Source: Bacteroidales bacterium UBA2714 (GTDB lineage Bacteria > Bacteroidota > Bacteroidia > Bacteroidales > P3). From it: a stretch of DNA of 64,000 nucleotides. The notes below the pieces were generated by a model, which worked only from the letters and a program-made list of their open reading frames with translations, ran no database searches and was not told the origin of the DNA. Location of the stretch: the NCBI GenBank assembly GCA_002354035.1, contig DEKU01000071.1:1-64000 (forward strand). The letters are read 5' to 3'. This document shows, piece by piece, positions 8,400 through 17,061 of the stretch. Position 1 is the first letter of the stretch; each line of letters begins with the position of its first letter. The translations under genes were made by a program, and so were the position numbers.

Positions 8400-8873
8400 A
8401 TGGAGCAACGCAGAACCATAGGATACATCTTGCTGGCATTGGCCGCCGTCATCTGCCTGGCATCGAATGTGTGGTTCATTGTCAAGATGCCGATGGGAGG
8501 TGAGAAGGTATCGCACTTGATATTCAGGACACTGCCCGAGGTGATTGCATTGTTGGCAGTGGTGTATATCTTTGTCCGTCAGGGGAAGAGCATGAATCTG
8601 AAACTGGACATTCGCGAGCGTCGGCTGAAACTGAACGAGCAACACGCCATCGACCCTTACGGCTACAGCTACATCATGCTGGGGGCCATGAGCGTGTGTA
8701 TAATATTAATCTTTGCCGTTGACATCATGGATAAACTTGGTGTACCCCTGTTCGACAGGATTTCCGCTGGATGGTGTATCGTTGTATTGAGTGTCTTGAC
8801 GGTTGCATTGGTGCTGTGGTTGTCGGTGAAAATAGAAATGGCTAAAAGGCGTGACAATAACAATAATAGTTAA
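8400..8873 (+). CDS. Four-helix membrane protein, paralogue 2 of 3
   Basis: The 157-residue protein starts MEQRRTIGYILLALAAVICL, clearly related to paralogue 1 (MERRRIIGIVLLALAGAACL). It has four membrane helices and the loop motif IDPYGYSYIMLGAMSV. It starts five bases after the previous stop. The C-terminus is polar with an Asn run (DNNNNS). Function is unknown. Confidence 0.65.
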   Translation: MEQRRTIGYILLALAAVICLASNVWFIVKMPMGGEKVSHLIFRTLPEVIALLAVVYIFVRQGKSMNLKLDIRERRLKLNEQHAIDPYGYSYIMLGAMSVCIILIFAVDIMDKLGVPLFDRISAGWCIVVLSVLTVALVLWLSVKIEMAKRRDNNNNS

Positions 8874-8879
8874 CCAACC

Positions 8880-9335
8880 ATGAAAGAGAGAAACAAATCC
8901 ATCTTCCGCATATTGCTTTTTGCCTCAGTGGGCATACTTCTGGCGCAAACGGTGCTGCTGGTGGTATTGGGAGATGATGCTGAGGTGCGCATCGTGCTGC
9001 CGGTGATAATCTTCTTCTCGGAACTGATAACGGGAGGCTTAATTGTCTTCTTTACCCTCAATCCACAATATAACAGGAACTATACTATTCACCGGCGTGA
9101 CGGTCGCTGGCGTTGGGAGCGTGTCACCTATGGTCCCGACCCTGACGGGATGCGTTATATATCTGCTGGGGTTGGTGCGCTGATGATAGCCCTGCTCTTT
9201 GCGGTTATCTCATTCGCTGTGCTGTGTCCCCACGTAGTAAATGAAACAGTGTTAGTCATCGCAGTTGTCGTTCTATTATTAGCCTTCTGTGTCATTTACT
9301 GCATAATAGAAAACAAACTACGCAAACAACTATGA
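8880..9335 (+). CDS. Four-helix membrane protein, paralogue 3 of 3
   Basis: The 151-residue protein is the most divergent of the three tandem paralogues. It keeps four membrane helices and the motif PDPDGMRYISAGVGAL, preceded by a basic and aromatic loop (RDGRWRWERVTYG). Its stop overlaps the start of the acyltransferase gene by four bases. Function is unknown. Confidence 0.65.
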   Translation: MKERNKSIFRILLFASVGILLAQTVLLVVLGDDAEVRIVLPVIIFFSELITGGLIVFFTLNPQYNRNYTIHRRDGRWRWERVTYGPDPDGMRYISAGVGALMIALLFAVISFAVLCPHVVNETVLVIAVVVLLLAFCVIYCIIENKLRKQL

Positions 9336-10528
9336 ATAGAAAACATTTCCTCGACAACATCCGCTGGGTGACAGTGCTTTTGGTGCTACTTTACCATGTG
9401 GTCTATTTCTACAACAACAAGGGGGTCTTCGGCGGCATCGGGGGCTGGGTGGACGACCCCAAGGCCCAGCCGCAGGATGTGGTGATGTTTCTCCTCTATC
9501 CTTGGTTTATGATGCTGCTATTCCTGGTGGCAGGCATCAGCAGCCGCTATGCCCTTCAGAAATCCACAAAAGGACAATGGTTCAAGAAACGCACCCGCCA
9601 GCTGCTTGTCCCTGCCACGATAGGCCTGTTTGTCTTCCAATGGATGACGGGCTATTTCAACACCCAGATAGCGGGTGTGGCGCAGGGCATCCCCAATCAG
9701 ATTGCCTCCATCCCCGCCGGTCCTATCCGTTATATGGCATGTGCTTTTTCAGGCATCGGCCCGCTGTGGTTTATTCAGGAGCTGTGGGTGTTCTGCTTGC
9801 TGCTGATTATTATCGTCGCCATTGAGCGAGACCGCCTGTACAATGCTGTCGGCCGTCTGCTGCAGTCCACGCGAGACTGGTCCAAGCCCTGCCGTTTGGC
9901 TCTCCTGTTGGTGGGCGGATTCCTCCTTATCTGGGCAGGGGCACAGGGCTCTATCCCCCACCCCGACGAGCACAGTGCCCAGGGCCTATGGAACCTCTAC
10001 CGCCCGGCTGCCTACCTCGTCCCCTTCCTCATGGGCTATTATCTCTTCTCGCGCGACAACGTGCAGCGTTTCCTGTCACGCTATGCTTACTGGCTGCTTG
10101 TGCCGGCGGTTGCTGCGGGTGTGGCACTAACCCTTGCCACTTGGGGTGAGGACAATACCGCATCGCTCTACCTGATGCACTGGAGCACCAACCTCTTTGC
10201 CTGGCTGGCCATCCTTGCCATGCTGGCCTGCTTCAAGGCTTGGGCGGACCGCACCACGCCTTTTGCCACCTACATGACCCGCAGCAGCTATGGCATCTAC
10301 ATTGTCCACTACCTCATCATTGCCGCCCTCGGCTATATGCTCAAGCTCTACACCTCCCTGCCGCCTGTGGCCGACTATCTCATATTGCTGGTGGCAGTCT
10401 TCACCCTCTCCCCCGCCCTATACGAGCTGCTGCGCCGCATCCCGCTGGTCCGCTGGGCAGTCTTAGGCATAGGCAAATCCAATCAGAGTACTCGGAATAC
10501 TCTGAGTACTCCGACAAATCAGCAATAA
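9332..10528 (+). CDS. Membrane acyltransferase (acyltransferase-3 / OpgC-like)
   Basis: The 398-residue integral membrane protein has about ten helices and the N-terminal signature FLDNIRWVTVLLVLLYHVVYF of the acyltransferase-3 superfamily, in which the His in LYH is the catalytic candidate. Later landmarks are WFIQELWVFCLL and YGIYIVHYLIIAALGY. These enzymes transfer acyl groups onto surface glycans or other envelope molecules; the substrate here is unknown. The last 20 or so residues are encoded by a short repeat containing two GAGTACTC palindromes (10486-10493 and 10504-10511), so the natural C-terminus may have been altered. Confidence 0.8.
   Translation: MNRKHFLDNIRWVTVLLVLLYHVVYFYNNKGVFGGIGGWVDDPKAQPQDVVMFLLYPWFMMLLFLVAGISSRYALQKSTKGQWFKKRTRQLLVPATIGLFVFQWMTGYFNTQIAGVAQGIPNQIASIPAGPIRYMACAFSGIGPLWFIQELWVFCLLLIIIVAIERDRLYNAVGRLLQSTRDWSKPCRLALLLVGGFLLIWAGAQGSIPHPDEHSAQGLWNLYRPAAYLVPFLMGYYLFSRDNVQRFLSRYAYWLLVPAVAAGVALTLATWGEDNTASLYLMHWSTNLFAWLAILAMLACFKAWADRTTPFATYMTRSSYGIYIVHYLIIAALGYMLKLYTSLPPVADYLILLVAVFTLSPALYELLRRIPLVRWAVLGIGKSNQSTRNTLSTPTNQQ
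10486..10511. repeat. Two GAGTACTC palindromes at the acyltransferase 3' end
   Basis: GAGTACTC occurs at 10486-10493 and 10504-10511, with a related GAATACTC between them. They lie inside the coding sequence just before its stop and 36 bases before the ABC ATPase start. A hairpin here could affect expression of the downstream pair; no T tract follows. Confidence 0.4.
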
Positions 10529-10546
10529 ATAAAAACAAACAATATC

Positions 10547-11323
10547 ATGTCAGAAATCCTACGCATCGAAGGCCTGAGCAAGACCTTCACCCTGTCGCGC
10601 AAGCAGCAACGTCTGGAGCGCACAAACCAACGCCGCAAGGTGGCGGTAGACAACCTGACCCTCACTGCCAACCGAGGCGAGATATTCGGCCTCCTCGGCC
10701 CCAACGGAGCCGGCAAGACCACCACCCTCCGCATGCTGGCCACACTCATCAAGCCGGACAGCGGCGACGCCTGGATCGACGGCTCCAGCATAGTCAGCCA
10801 GCCCGAAGCCGTGCGCGGCAAGATTGCCTTCCTTACCAGCGAGCTGAAACTCGAAGACTTCTTCACCCCCAACTACCTCTTCGACTTCTTCAGCGAGCTC
10901 CACGGCGTCAATCCCGCCACCGCCCAAAGCCGCAAACGGGCCCTCTTCGCCCGCTTCGGCATCGACAGGTTTGCCGAGGTCAAGGTGGCCAACCTTTCCA
11001 CGGGTATGAAACAAAAGGTGAGCATTGTGATCTCGCTGGTCCACGACCCGGACATCATCATTTTCGATGAGCCTACGAACGGTCTGGATGTTATCACGGC
11101 CCGCACGGTGACGGACTATCTGCAAGAGCTCCGTTCACAGGGCAAGACTATCATCCTGTCGACCCACATTTTCAGCTTGGTAGAGCGGTTGTGCGACCGC
11201 GTGGGGATTATCATCGACGGCCGCTTGGTGGCCTGCGGCACACTCAGCGAGGTCTGCAACGGCCTCACTATCGAAGACCGCTTTTTCGAACTTTATAAAG
11301 CACAGAAAGGAGACGAAGAATGA
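10547..11323 (+). CDS. ABC transporter ATP-binding protein, NatA-like
   Basis: The 258-residue ATPase has Walker A GPNGAGKTT (about residues 51-59), ABC signature LSTGMKQK, Walker B IIIFDEPTNGLD and the switch region ILSTHIF. The N-terminal insertion SRKQQRLERTNQRRKVAVDN and overall length fit the NatA/CcmA-type subfamily that pairs with ABC-2 permeases. The start of the permease gene overlaps its stop by four bases. It probably energises export or extrusion by that permease; the substrate is not evident. Confidence 0.9.
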   Translation: MSEILRIEGLSKTFTLSRKQQRLERTNQRRKVAVDNLTLTANRGEIFGLLGPNGAGKTTTLRMLATLIKPDSGDAWIDGSSIVSQPEAVRGKIAFLTSELKLEDFFTPNYLFDFFSELHGVNPATAQSRKRALFARFGIDRFAEVKVANLSTGMKQKVSIVISLVHDPDIIIFDEPTNGLDVITARTVTDYLQELRSQGKTIILSTHIFSLVERLCDRVGIIIDGRLVACGTLSEVCNGLTIEDRFFELYKAQKGDEE

Positions 11324-12522
11324 ACAAGCACAACAACACCTGGACCATAATCCGCAAAGAGTTTGCCCGTTTCTTTGGCGACCGCCAACTGGTGTTCACC
11401 ACTGTCATCATGCCGGGCCTTTTGATATACCTTATCTACAGCCTCATGGGCGTAGGGATGCGCAATCTGGAGACGGAGGGCGAACAGGACTTGGTCACGC
11501 TGCGCGTGCAGAACCTGCCCCAGAGCTTGGCGCCCGTGCTGAACTTGCCTGACAGCTGCATCGCGCTGGTGGAGCAGCCTTTTGTTCAGGCCGACATTGA
11601 CGCTTTGGAGGATAAGGAGATCAACGCCGTGCTGATGCGGTTCCCGGCCGACTTCGACCAGCAAGTGGCCTCCTACCAGCCACAAAGCGGACAGCCCGCT
11701 CCCAACATCGAAATCTACTACAACTCCGCCAACAACGCCTCCAACCGCGTCTTCACGCTGCTGGAGGCCACCCTGACGGCTTATGAGAGCAGCCAGACGA
11801 ATCTGTTCGACATCAACCGTGCCGACACCGAGGGGCAGACGTTCAATCTGGCCACGGACGACCAAGTGCTGGGCGACATCCTGTCGCGCCTGATGCCGAT
11901 GTTGATCATCATGATGCTTTTCAGCGGTGTGATGGCGATAGCCCCCAGCTCCATCGCGGGCGAGAAGGAGCGCGGCACCATTGCCACCCTCCTTGTCACC
12001 CCCATGCGCCGCAACGAGCTGGCCTTGGGAAAGATTGTGTCGCTCAGTGCCATCGCCCTGCTGAGCGGCGTGAGCAGTTTTGTGGGCATAGTGCTTTCGC
12101 TGCCGAACATGATCAGCACGGGCAGCGAGGGTGTGGACATCCCCTTCAACTACACCACTCCCGACTATGTGGCTTTGCTGCTGGTCATCTTTGCCTCGGT
12201 GTTGATTATGGCTTCGGCGGTCAGTCTCCTTTCAGCCTTGGCCAAGGACGTGAAGAATGCCGGCACGATGATTACCCCCTTCATGCTGGTTGTCATGCTG
12301 GCAGGCCTGATGCCGATGTTCCAGTCCGGCCCCACGGAGAGTCTCGTGGCCTACTGCGTGCCTTTCTACAACTCCATCCTGGTCATGGCCGATGTGTTTG
12401 CCCACTCGCTCGACTGGACCAACGTGGCCGTCACCGTGGTGTCCGACATCATATATACCGGCATAGCCATCTGGGGCCTCACCCGCATGTTCAACAGCGA
12501 GAAGGTGATGTTTTCGAAATAA
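11320..12522 (+). CDS. ABC-2 type permease, NatB-like
   Basis: The 400-residue permease begins TWTIIRKEFARFFGDRQLVFTTVIMPGLL, an elbow helix and first membrane helix. A roughly 140-residue extracytoplasmic domain and five C-terminal helices follow, with SIAGEKERGTIATLLVTPMR in the cytoplasmic loop, the hallmark of ABC-2/NatB permeases. It is coupled to the preceding ATPase gene by a four-base overlap. A strong terminator lies 15 bases after its stop, marking the end of the operon. Confidence 0.88.
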   Translation: MNKHNNTWTIIRKEFARFFGDRQLVFTTVIMPGLLIYLIYSLMGVGMRNLETEGEQDLVTLRVQNLPQSLAPVLNLPDSCIALVEQPFVQADIDALEDKEINAVLMRFPADFDQQVASYQPQSGQPAPNIEIYYNSANNASNRVFTLLEATLTAYESSQTNLFDINRADTEGQTFNLATDDQVLGDILSRLMPMLIIMMLFSGVMAIAPSSIAGEKERGTIATLLVTPMRRNELALGKIVSLSAIALLSGVSSFVGIVLSLPNMISTGSEGVDIPFNYTTPDYVALLLVIFASVLIMASAVSLLSALAKDVKNAGTMITPFMLVVMLAGLMPMFQSGPTESLVAYCVPFYNSILVMADVFAHSLDWTNVAVTVVSDIIYTGIAIWGLTRMFNSEKVMFSK

Positions 12523-12537
12523 CCATAATGTATAATC

Positions 12538-12570
12538 GGAGTACCCGGTAAGGGCTGGGTACTCCTTTTT
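12538..12570 (+). terminator. Intrinsic terminator after the ABC permease
   Basis: A perfect 9-bp stem GGAGTACCC/GGGTACTCC (12538-12546 and 12557-12565) with a 10-nt loop is followed directly by five T residues. It separates the ABC operon from the CPBP gene 18 bases downstream. Confidence 0.88.
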
Positions 12571-12588
12571 CACCTAAAAGCAATCACG

Positions 12589-13446
12589 ATGAAAAACATC
12601 AAACTTTACATTGCCATCGCCTACGGCCTTGTCTGGGCCATGGGCTTGGTCTTTTGGCTTTCGGGGGTGGACTATCCCTCGCCGTTGGGCAACACGCTGG
12701 CCGCCGCCTGTATGTTCATCCCGATGGTGGCCACGGTGGGGTGCCAGGCTGCCAGCCGCCAGCCCCTGCTGCGGGGCATCGGCATCAGCTGGAAGGTCAA
12801 CCGCTGGTGGTTCGTCGGCTGGCTCACCATTGCCGCCGTGGCCCTGCTGACTCTTCTTTTGAACTACTGGATTGACGGCAACCATTTTTCCACTCGCAGC
12901 CCAGCCCTCCAGCTCCTTTGCGACAATATGCACCTGGGTTCTTCGGCGGCTGTGGGCGTCACTTTCCTTTCCGGCATGATGGCGGGAGCCACCATCAACG
13001 CGCTCTTTGCTTTCGGCGAGGAGAGCGGCTGGCGCGGCTATCTGCTGTCCCAGTTCAGGGGCCGACATTTTTTCGTCGCCGCCGTGGCCACGGGGCTTGT
13101 GTGGGGCTTGTGGCATGCACCCCTTATCCTTATGGGCCACAACTACCCCCAGCACCCCAATCTGGTGGGGGTTGCAGCCATGATGCTGCTGTGCATCCCG
13201 CTCAGCGCCATCCTACAGTACTTCCGGCTTAAGAGCGGGAGCGTCGTGGTGCCAGCCATCATGCACGGCACTTTCAACGCCTTGGCGGGCTTGACGATTC
13301 TCTTTATGGACGACTACAACGACCTGCTTGTAGGCAGTGCCGGCCTGGCTGGTTTTCTGGCGCTGCTGGTGGCAGTCGGCCTCCTGTTCCTCTTCGACCG
13401 CTACGTCACACGCGACCGCATCTGCACCTCGCACCTCGACCTGTAG
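12589..13446 (+). CDS. CPBP-family intramembrane metalloprotease
   Basis: The 285-residue membrane protein has about eight helices. It carries the three CPBP/Abi motifs: EESGWRG (Glu144, Glu145, Arg149), a second motif in GLVWGLWHAPLIL (His176), and MHGTFNA near the C-terminus. Family members are Rce1-like intramembrane proteases; in bacteria many relate to bacteriocin self-immunity or envelope stress. It sits just beyond the terminator of the NatAB-like ABC pair, a common pairing, but could be transcribed by read-through or its own promoter. Confidence 0.85.
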   Translation: MKNIKLYIAIAYGLVWAMGLVFWLSGVDYPSPLGNTLAAACMFIPMVATVGCQAASRQPLLRGIGISWKVNRWWFVGWLTIAAVALLTLLLNYWIDGNHFSTRSPALQLLCDNMHLGSSAAVGVTFLSGMMAGATINALFAFGEESGWRGYLLSQFRGRHFFVAAVATGLVWGLWHAPLILMGHNYPQHPNLVGVAAMMLLCIPLSAILQYFRLKSGSVVVPAIMHGTFNALAGLTILFMDDYNDLLVGSAGLAGFLALLVAVGLLFLFDRYVTRDRICTSHLDL

Positions 13447-13623
13447 ACTTTTCCTATCGTTATCTTACATTTATTCTCTTTATTTTCTTCTTATTCTATA
13501 TTTACTCTCTCCGGAAGAGACAAACACGGGTAGAAACAATGGCGAACGAGTGGGGAGCGGGCGGCCCGGCTGCCCGCCTACAGCCCGACACAATAAATAC
13601 TGCTCGGCTCCGTTATTTGAGGC

Positions 13624-13845
13624 ATGAGAAAACCGTCACGACATAACCCCAAAGCCTTGTGCGGCCTGCGGGCGTTGATTGCCGCCTTGGTGCTGGCCGG
13701 GATGATGGGCTCGTGCAGCGACAAGGGGGTGCACATGCCCAAGCACCGCAAACGCCGCAACTGCGACTGCCCCACTTTTGCCTACTCTGTCCCCTCCCCC
13801 GCCCCCACTTCCGAAACCGCTGCCGATGGAACAATCATATATTGA
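13624..13845 (+). CDS. Small lipoprotein
   Basis: The 73-residue product has a lipobox (LAGMMGSC, Cys30) after a basic, hydrophobic signal sequence. The short tail has a basic cluster and a Cys pair (PKHRKRRNCDCPTF), a form I have seen in other Bacteroidota small lipoproteins. Its 3' end overlaps the SprT-like gene start by 20 bases, suggesting coupling. Function is unknown. Confidence 0.65.
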   Translation: MRKPSRHNPKALCGLRALIAALVLAGMMGSCSDKGVHMPKHRKRRNCDCPTFAYSVPSPAPTSETAADGTIIY

Positions 13846-14461
13846 CAGTTTCAAACGGTCGCTGGGCAAGTACGTACCGGCGTCGGCGGTGGACCCTCTG
13901 TTCGACTTTGTGGCGCAGCACAAGGTGCATCTCCACATCACCCGGGAGCGGTTCTCAAAACTGGGCGACTACCGCTGGCCGCAGCACCAGCGCCGCTACC
14001 ACGAAATCAGCATCAACGGCAATCTGAACCCTTACCACTTCCTGATGGTGATGCTGCACGAGATGGCCCACCTCAACACGTGGCTGCTGCACGGCAACAG
14101 CATTCAGCCCCACGGCCACGAGTGGCAAGCCCAGTATGCAGCGCTGATTATGCAATACCGCAGCTGTTTTCCGGCCACGATACAGCCACTGCTGACGGCA
14201 TACGCCGCACGCATACCGCTGAGCCGCACCCTCGACAGGCAGATCAACGCGCAGCTGCACCATTACGACGCCGACTACGACCCCGCTGCAGACATCACCC
14301 TCAACAGCCTGACGGCTGGCACACGGTTCCACATTGCCGCAAGGCCCGACCACCATTTCGAGGCCGTCGAGAAACGGCGCACACGGTGGATCTGCCGATG
14401 CATAGAGGATGGCCGCCAATATCTGGTCAACGGGACGGCACAGGTGGTGGTGGACCCTTGA
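13826..14461 (+). CDS. SprT-like zinc metalloprotein
   Basis: With the start at ATG 13826 the protein is 211 residues. The HEXXH motif is LHEMAH (His78, Glu79, His82), and a further conserved patch PHGHEW lies at 95-100, as in SprT/Spartan-like proteins. The C-terminal region WICRCIEDGRQYLVNG has the remnant of the zinc-ribbon-like module of the family. The frame is open upstream (a proline-rich stretch), but MEQSYIDSF is the natural N-terminus. Cellular role in Bacteroidota is not established; DNA-protein crosslink repair is the role of the eukaryotic relatives. Confidence 0.8.
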   Translation: MEQSYIDSFKRSLGKYVPASAVDPLFDFVAQHKVHLHITRERFSKLGDYRWPQHQRRYHEISINGNLNPYHFLMVMLHEMAHLNTWLLHGNSIQPHGHEWQAQYAALIMQYRSCFPATIQPLLTAYAARIPLSRTLDRQINAQLHHYDADYDPAADITLNSLTAGTRFHIAARPDHHFEAVEKRRTRWICRCIEDGRQYLVNGTAQVVVDP

Positions 14462-14481
14462 AGACGACAAATAAAACACTC

Positions 14482-15024
14482 ATGATAGACTCAATATTAG
14501 CTTTCAACAAAGAGTTTGTGGCCTCGAAGGGCTACGAAAAGTATATCACCGACAAGTATCCGGACAAGAAGTTGGCCGTGCTGTCGTGCATGGACACAAG
14601 ACTCACCGAGTTGCTGCCCGCCGCCCTGGGGCTGCGCAACGGCGACGCCAAGATTATCAAGAACGCCGGCGGACTGGTCATTTCGGCTTTCGACTCGGCC
14701 ATGCGCAGCCTCATTGTAGCCATCTATGAGCTGGGGGTGGAAGAGGTGATGGTGGTGGCACATTCGCACTGCGGCGCTTGCCACATGAGCTATAGCCATT
14801 TCCACGACCAGATGCTGGCGCGCGGGGTGACGGACGAGACATTAGACACGATAAGGAAATGCGGCATCGACCTGAATGCATGGCTCGAGGGGTTCCGCGA
14901 CACACACGAATCGGTGCGCCACACGGTGAACACGATACAGACCCATCCGCTCGTGCCACGCGACATAGTGGTGCGCGGTTTCATCATCGACTCGGAGACG
15001 GGCTCCCTGGAAGAGGTGGAGTGA
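14482..15024 (+). CDS. Beta-carbonic anhydrase
   Basis: The 180-residue protein interconverts carbon dioxide and bicarbonate in the cytoplasm. Zinc ligands are Cys36 in CMDTR, and His94 and Cys97 in HSHCGAC; the catalytic Asp38/Arg40 dyad is intact. It resembles the shorter type of beta-class enzyme. The ATG at 14482 gives the expected N-terminus; the frame is open further upstream inside the SprT-like gene but is not homologous there. It lies 20 bases after the SprT-like gene. Confidence 0.88.
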   Translation: MIDSILAFNKEFVASKGYEKYITDKYPDKKLAVLSCMDTRLTELLPAALGLRNGDAKIIKNAGGLVISAFDSAMRSLIVAIYELGVEEVMVVAHSHCGACHMSYSHFHDQMLARGVTDETLDTIRKCGIDLNAWLEGFRDTHESVRHTVNTIQTHPLVPRDIVVRGFIIDSETGSLEEVE

Positions 15025-15044
15025 CGGCGACCGGAGGGAGGGGG

Positions 15045-15722
15045 CTATGAGAAGTTCTTGCCCTGCAACATGGGCACAAAGTAGGCATCGCCCAGCTGCT
15101 CGTCGCGCCAGAGGTCGGGCGTGGGACCCAGCTTGGTGATGCGGTGCATGGTCTGGCTGCTTTCGGGCCCGATGGGGATGACCATGACGCCTCCCGTTTT
15201 GAGCATCTGCATCAGCCCGTCGGGCAATTGGGGCGCGCCACAGGTGACGAGGATGCGGTCGTACTGGAAGCCCTTCATCTCGGGCAGGCCGTTGAAGCAG
15301 TCGCCCAGATAGCAGCGGGCACGGTAGCCTAATGAGGCGAGGAGGGCTTTGGTTTTGCGGAACAGCACCACCTGCCGCTCGACGGTGAAGACCCGGGCCT
15401 CCATTTCGCACAGCACGGCGGTTTGGTAGCCACTGCCGGTGCCCACTTCGAGGACCGTCATGTGGGGCTGAAGGCCGAGCAACTGGGTCTGCCAGGCCAC
15501 GGTGAAGGGCTTGGAGAGGGTTTGGTTGCAGTCGATCTGGATGGCGCAGTCGATGTCGTAGAGGAGTGTGTCGAGGAGTGTGTCGGGACAGAACCACTGG
15601 CGTGGCAACTTTTGCATGGCAGCCAGCAGACGGGCGTCGGATATGCCACGCTGCTGGATCTGCTCCACCATACGGCGGCGCCAGGCTTGATACTTGGGAG
15701 GGTCGGGCAGTAGAGTAGGCAT
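15045..15722 (-). CDS. pcm: Protein-L-isoaspartate O-methyltransferase
   Basis: The 225-residue enzyme methylates isoaspartyl residues to start repair of damaged proteins. Motif I of the SAM fold is VLEVGTGSGYQTAVL. The family region IDCNQTLSKPFTVAWQTQLL (the Pcm active-site stretch, usually QTISxP) and the C-terminal VIPIGPESSQTMHRI are also clear. The start ATG at 15722-15720 shares one base with the thiL stop (TGATG), so translation is probably coupled. Confidence 0.9.
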   Translation of the reverse strand: MPTLLPDPPKYQAWRRRMVEQIQQRGISDARLLAAMQKLPRQWFCPDTLLDTLLYDIDCAIQIDCNQTLSKPFTVAWQTQLLGLQPHMTVLEVGTGSGYQTAVLCEMEARVFTVERQVVLFRKTKALLASLGYRARCYLGDCFNGLPEMKGFQYDRILVTCGAPQLPDGLMQMLKTGGVMVIPIGPESSQTMHRITKLGPTPDLWRDEQLGDAYFVPMLQGKNFS

Positions 15723-16777
15723 CAGCTGTTTTGTGTTTTCCACCCCTGGGCGCGGAGCTCGATGGTGCTGTTCTGGGGAGTGACCATCACGGCGGGAGTG
15801 CCCTGCTCGGTGATATGGCCGATGATGTGGATTTCGTGGTTGTCCTTGATTTTCTCGTAGTCCTGCTGGCCTATGGTGAAGAGGAGCTCGTAGTCCTCGC
15901 CCCCGTTGAGAGCATTGCTGACGGGGAGCATGTTCTGGCTCATTTCGGAGCAGACGCGGGTGGTCTGGTAATCGATAGGAAGGCGCTCCTCGTAGATCTG
16001 GCAGCCGCAAAGGGACTGCTTGCAGATGTGGAGCAGCTCGCTGGCCAGGCCGTCGCTGACGTCGATCATGGCCGTGGGGACAATCTCTTTTTCGGCCAAG
16101 AGCTGGACGATGTCGGTGCGGGGTTCGGGCTTGAGGTAACGTTCCAGGACGTAGTCGTAGCTGTCGAGGTCGGGCTTGAAGTTGGGGTCGGCTTGGTAGG
16201 TTACTTTCTCGCGTTCAAGCACCAGGAGACCGCTGTAGGCACTGCCCAGGTCGCCACTGACACAGATGAGGTCGTGGAGTTTGGCGCCACTGCGATAGGT
16301 GATTTTGTCGGTATCGACCTCGCCGATGGCGGTGACGGAGATGACCATGCCGATGCGGCTGCTGGAGGTGTCGCCGCCCACCAGGTCCACATCGTAGCGC
16401 TCGCAGCAGAGGCGGATGCCGGCATAGAGCTCCTCCATGGCCTCGACCGAGAAGCGGTTGCTCACCGCCACACTCACCAGCACCTGGCGGGGTGTGGCGT
16501 TCATGGCGCAGATGTCGCTCAGGTTGATGGCAACGGCTTTGTAGCCCAAATGGCGCAGCGGGGTGTATGTCATGTCGAAATGGATGCCCTCCACCAGCAT
16601 GTCGGTGGTGACAACCGTTTTCTTTTTGCCCGTTCCGAGGACGGCGCAGTCGTCGCCCACCCCTTTGACGGTGCTTTTGTTCACACGACCAAACCCCTCG
16701 GTAAGCCGCTCGATGAGGGCAAATTCGCCTAAGGACTCGAGTTCCGTGCGACCCTCCTGATATTCCAATTTCTCCAT
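15722..16777 (-). CDS. thiL: Thiamine-monophosphate kinase
   Basis: The 351-residue enzyme makes thiamine diphosphate from the monophosphate. Characteristic ThiL segments are VKGVGDDCAVLG, TTDMLVEGIHFD, AVAINLSDICAMNATPR, VGGDTSS, AMIDVSDGLASELLHIC and NGGEDYELLF. It is the first gene of a two-gene minus-strand operon with pcm and has its own promoter 26 bases upstream. Confidence 0.94.
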   Translation of the reverse strand: MEKLEYQEGRTELESLGEFALIERLTEGFGRVNKSTVKGVGDDCAVLGTGKKKTVVTTDMLVEGIHFDMTYTPLRHLGYKAVAINLSDICAMNATPRQVLVSVAVSNRFSVEAMEELYAGIRLCCERYDVDLVGGDTSSSRIGMVISVTAIGEVDTDKITYRSGAKLHDLICVSGDLGSAYSGLLVLEREKVTYQADPNFKPDLDSYDYVLERYLKPEPRTDIVQLLAEKEIVPTAMIDVSDGLASELLHICKQSLCGCQIYEERLPIDYQTTRVCSEMSQNMLPVSNALNGGEDYELLFTIGQQDYEKIKDNHEIHIIGHITEQGTPAVMVTPQNSTIELRAQGWKTQNS

Positions 16778-16802
16778 AGTCAGTAGTGTTAGAAATGAAA
16801 TG

Positions 16803-16810
16803 CAAAGATA
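16803..16810 (-). promoter_or_regulatory. -7 promoter element of thiL-pcm
   Basis: The minus strand reads TATCTTTG followed by CA, an exact TAnnTTTG match 26 bases before the thiL start, leaving a very short leader. Confidence 0.7.
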
Positions 16811-16853
16811 CGAAAAAAAATCTGATTTCGAGAAATAGATTTCCCCGGCGCAG

Positions 16854-16922
16854 GGTGGCAGGTCTCCCCTCTTGGGAGGGGGACTGGAGTATACCTCCCC
16901 TTCGGAAAGGGGTTGGGGGTAT
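16854..16922. repeat. GC-rich palindromic REP-like cluster
   Basis: Runs of C and G alternate as CCCCTCTTGGGAGGGG (16866-16881) and CTCCCCTTCGGAAAGGGG (16896-16913), each able to form a hairpin. The layout resembles dispersed palindromic elements common between Bacteroidota genes. No gene is present here. Whether it is multicopy cannot be tested within the window. Confidence 0.5.
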
Positions 16923-17061
16923 GTCTCTGACTTTTTTTTTGTGGGGGGATGATATATTTGGCGGGGGTCACTGCACCTAATAGGGCGTATGTGAAGGGAA
17001 ACGGCGAGGAGGAAATACCGTTGAAAGTAATGTTTTATTCATTGTATAAATTAATGTTTTT

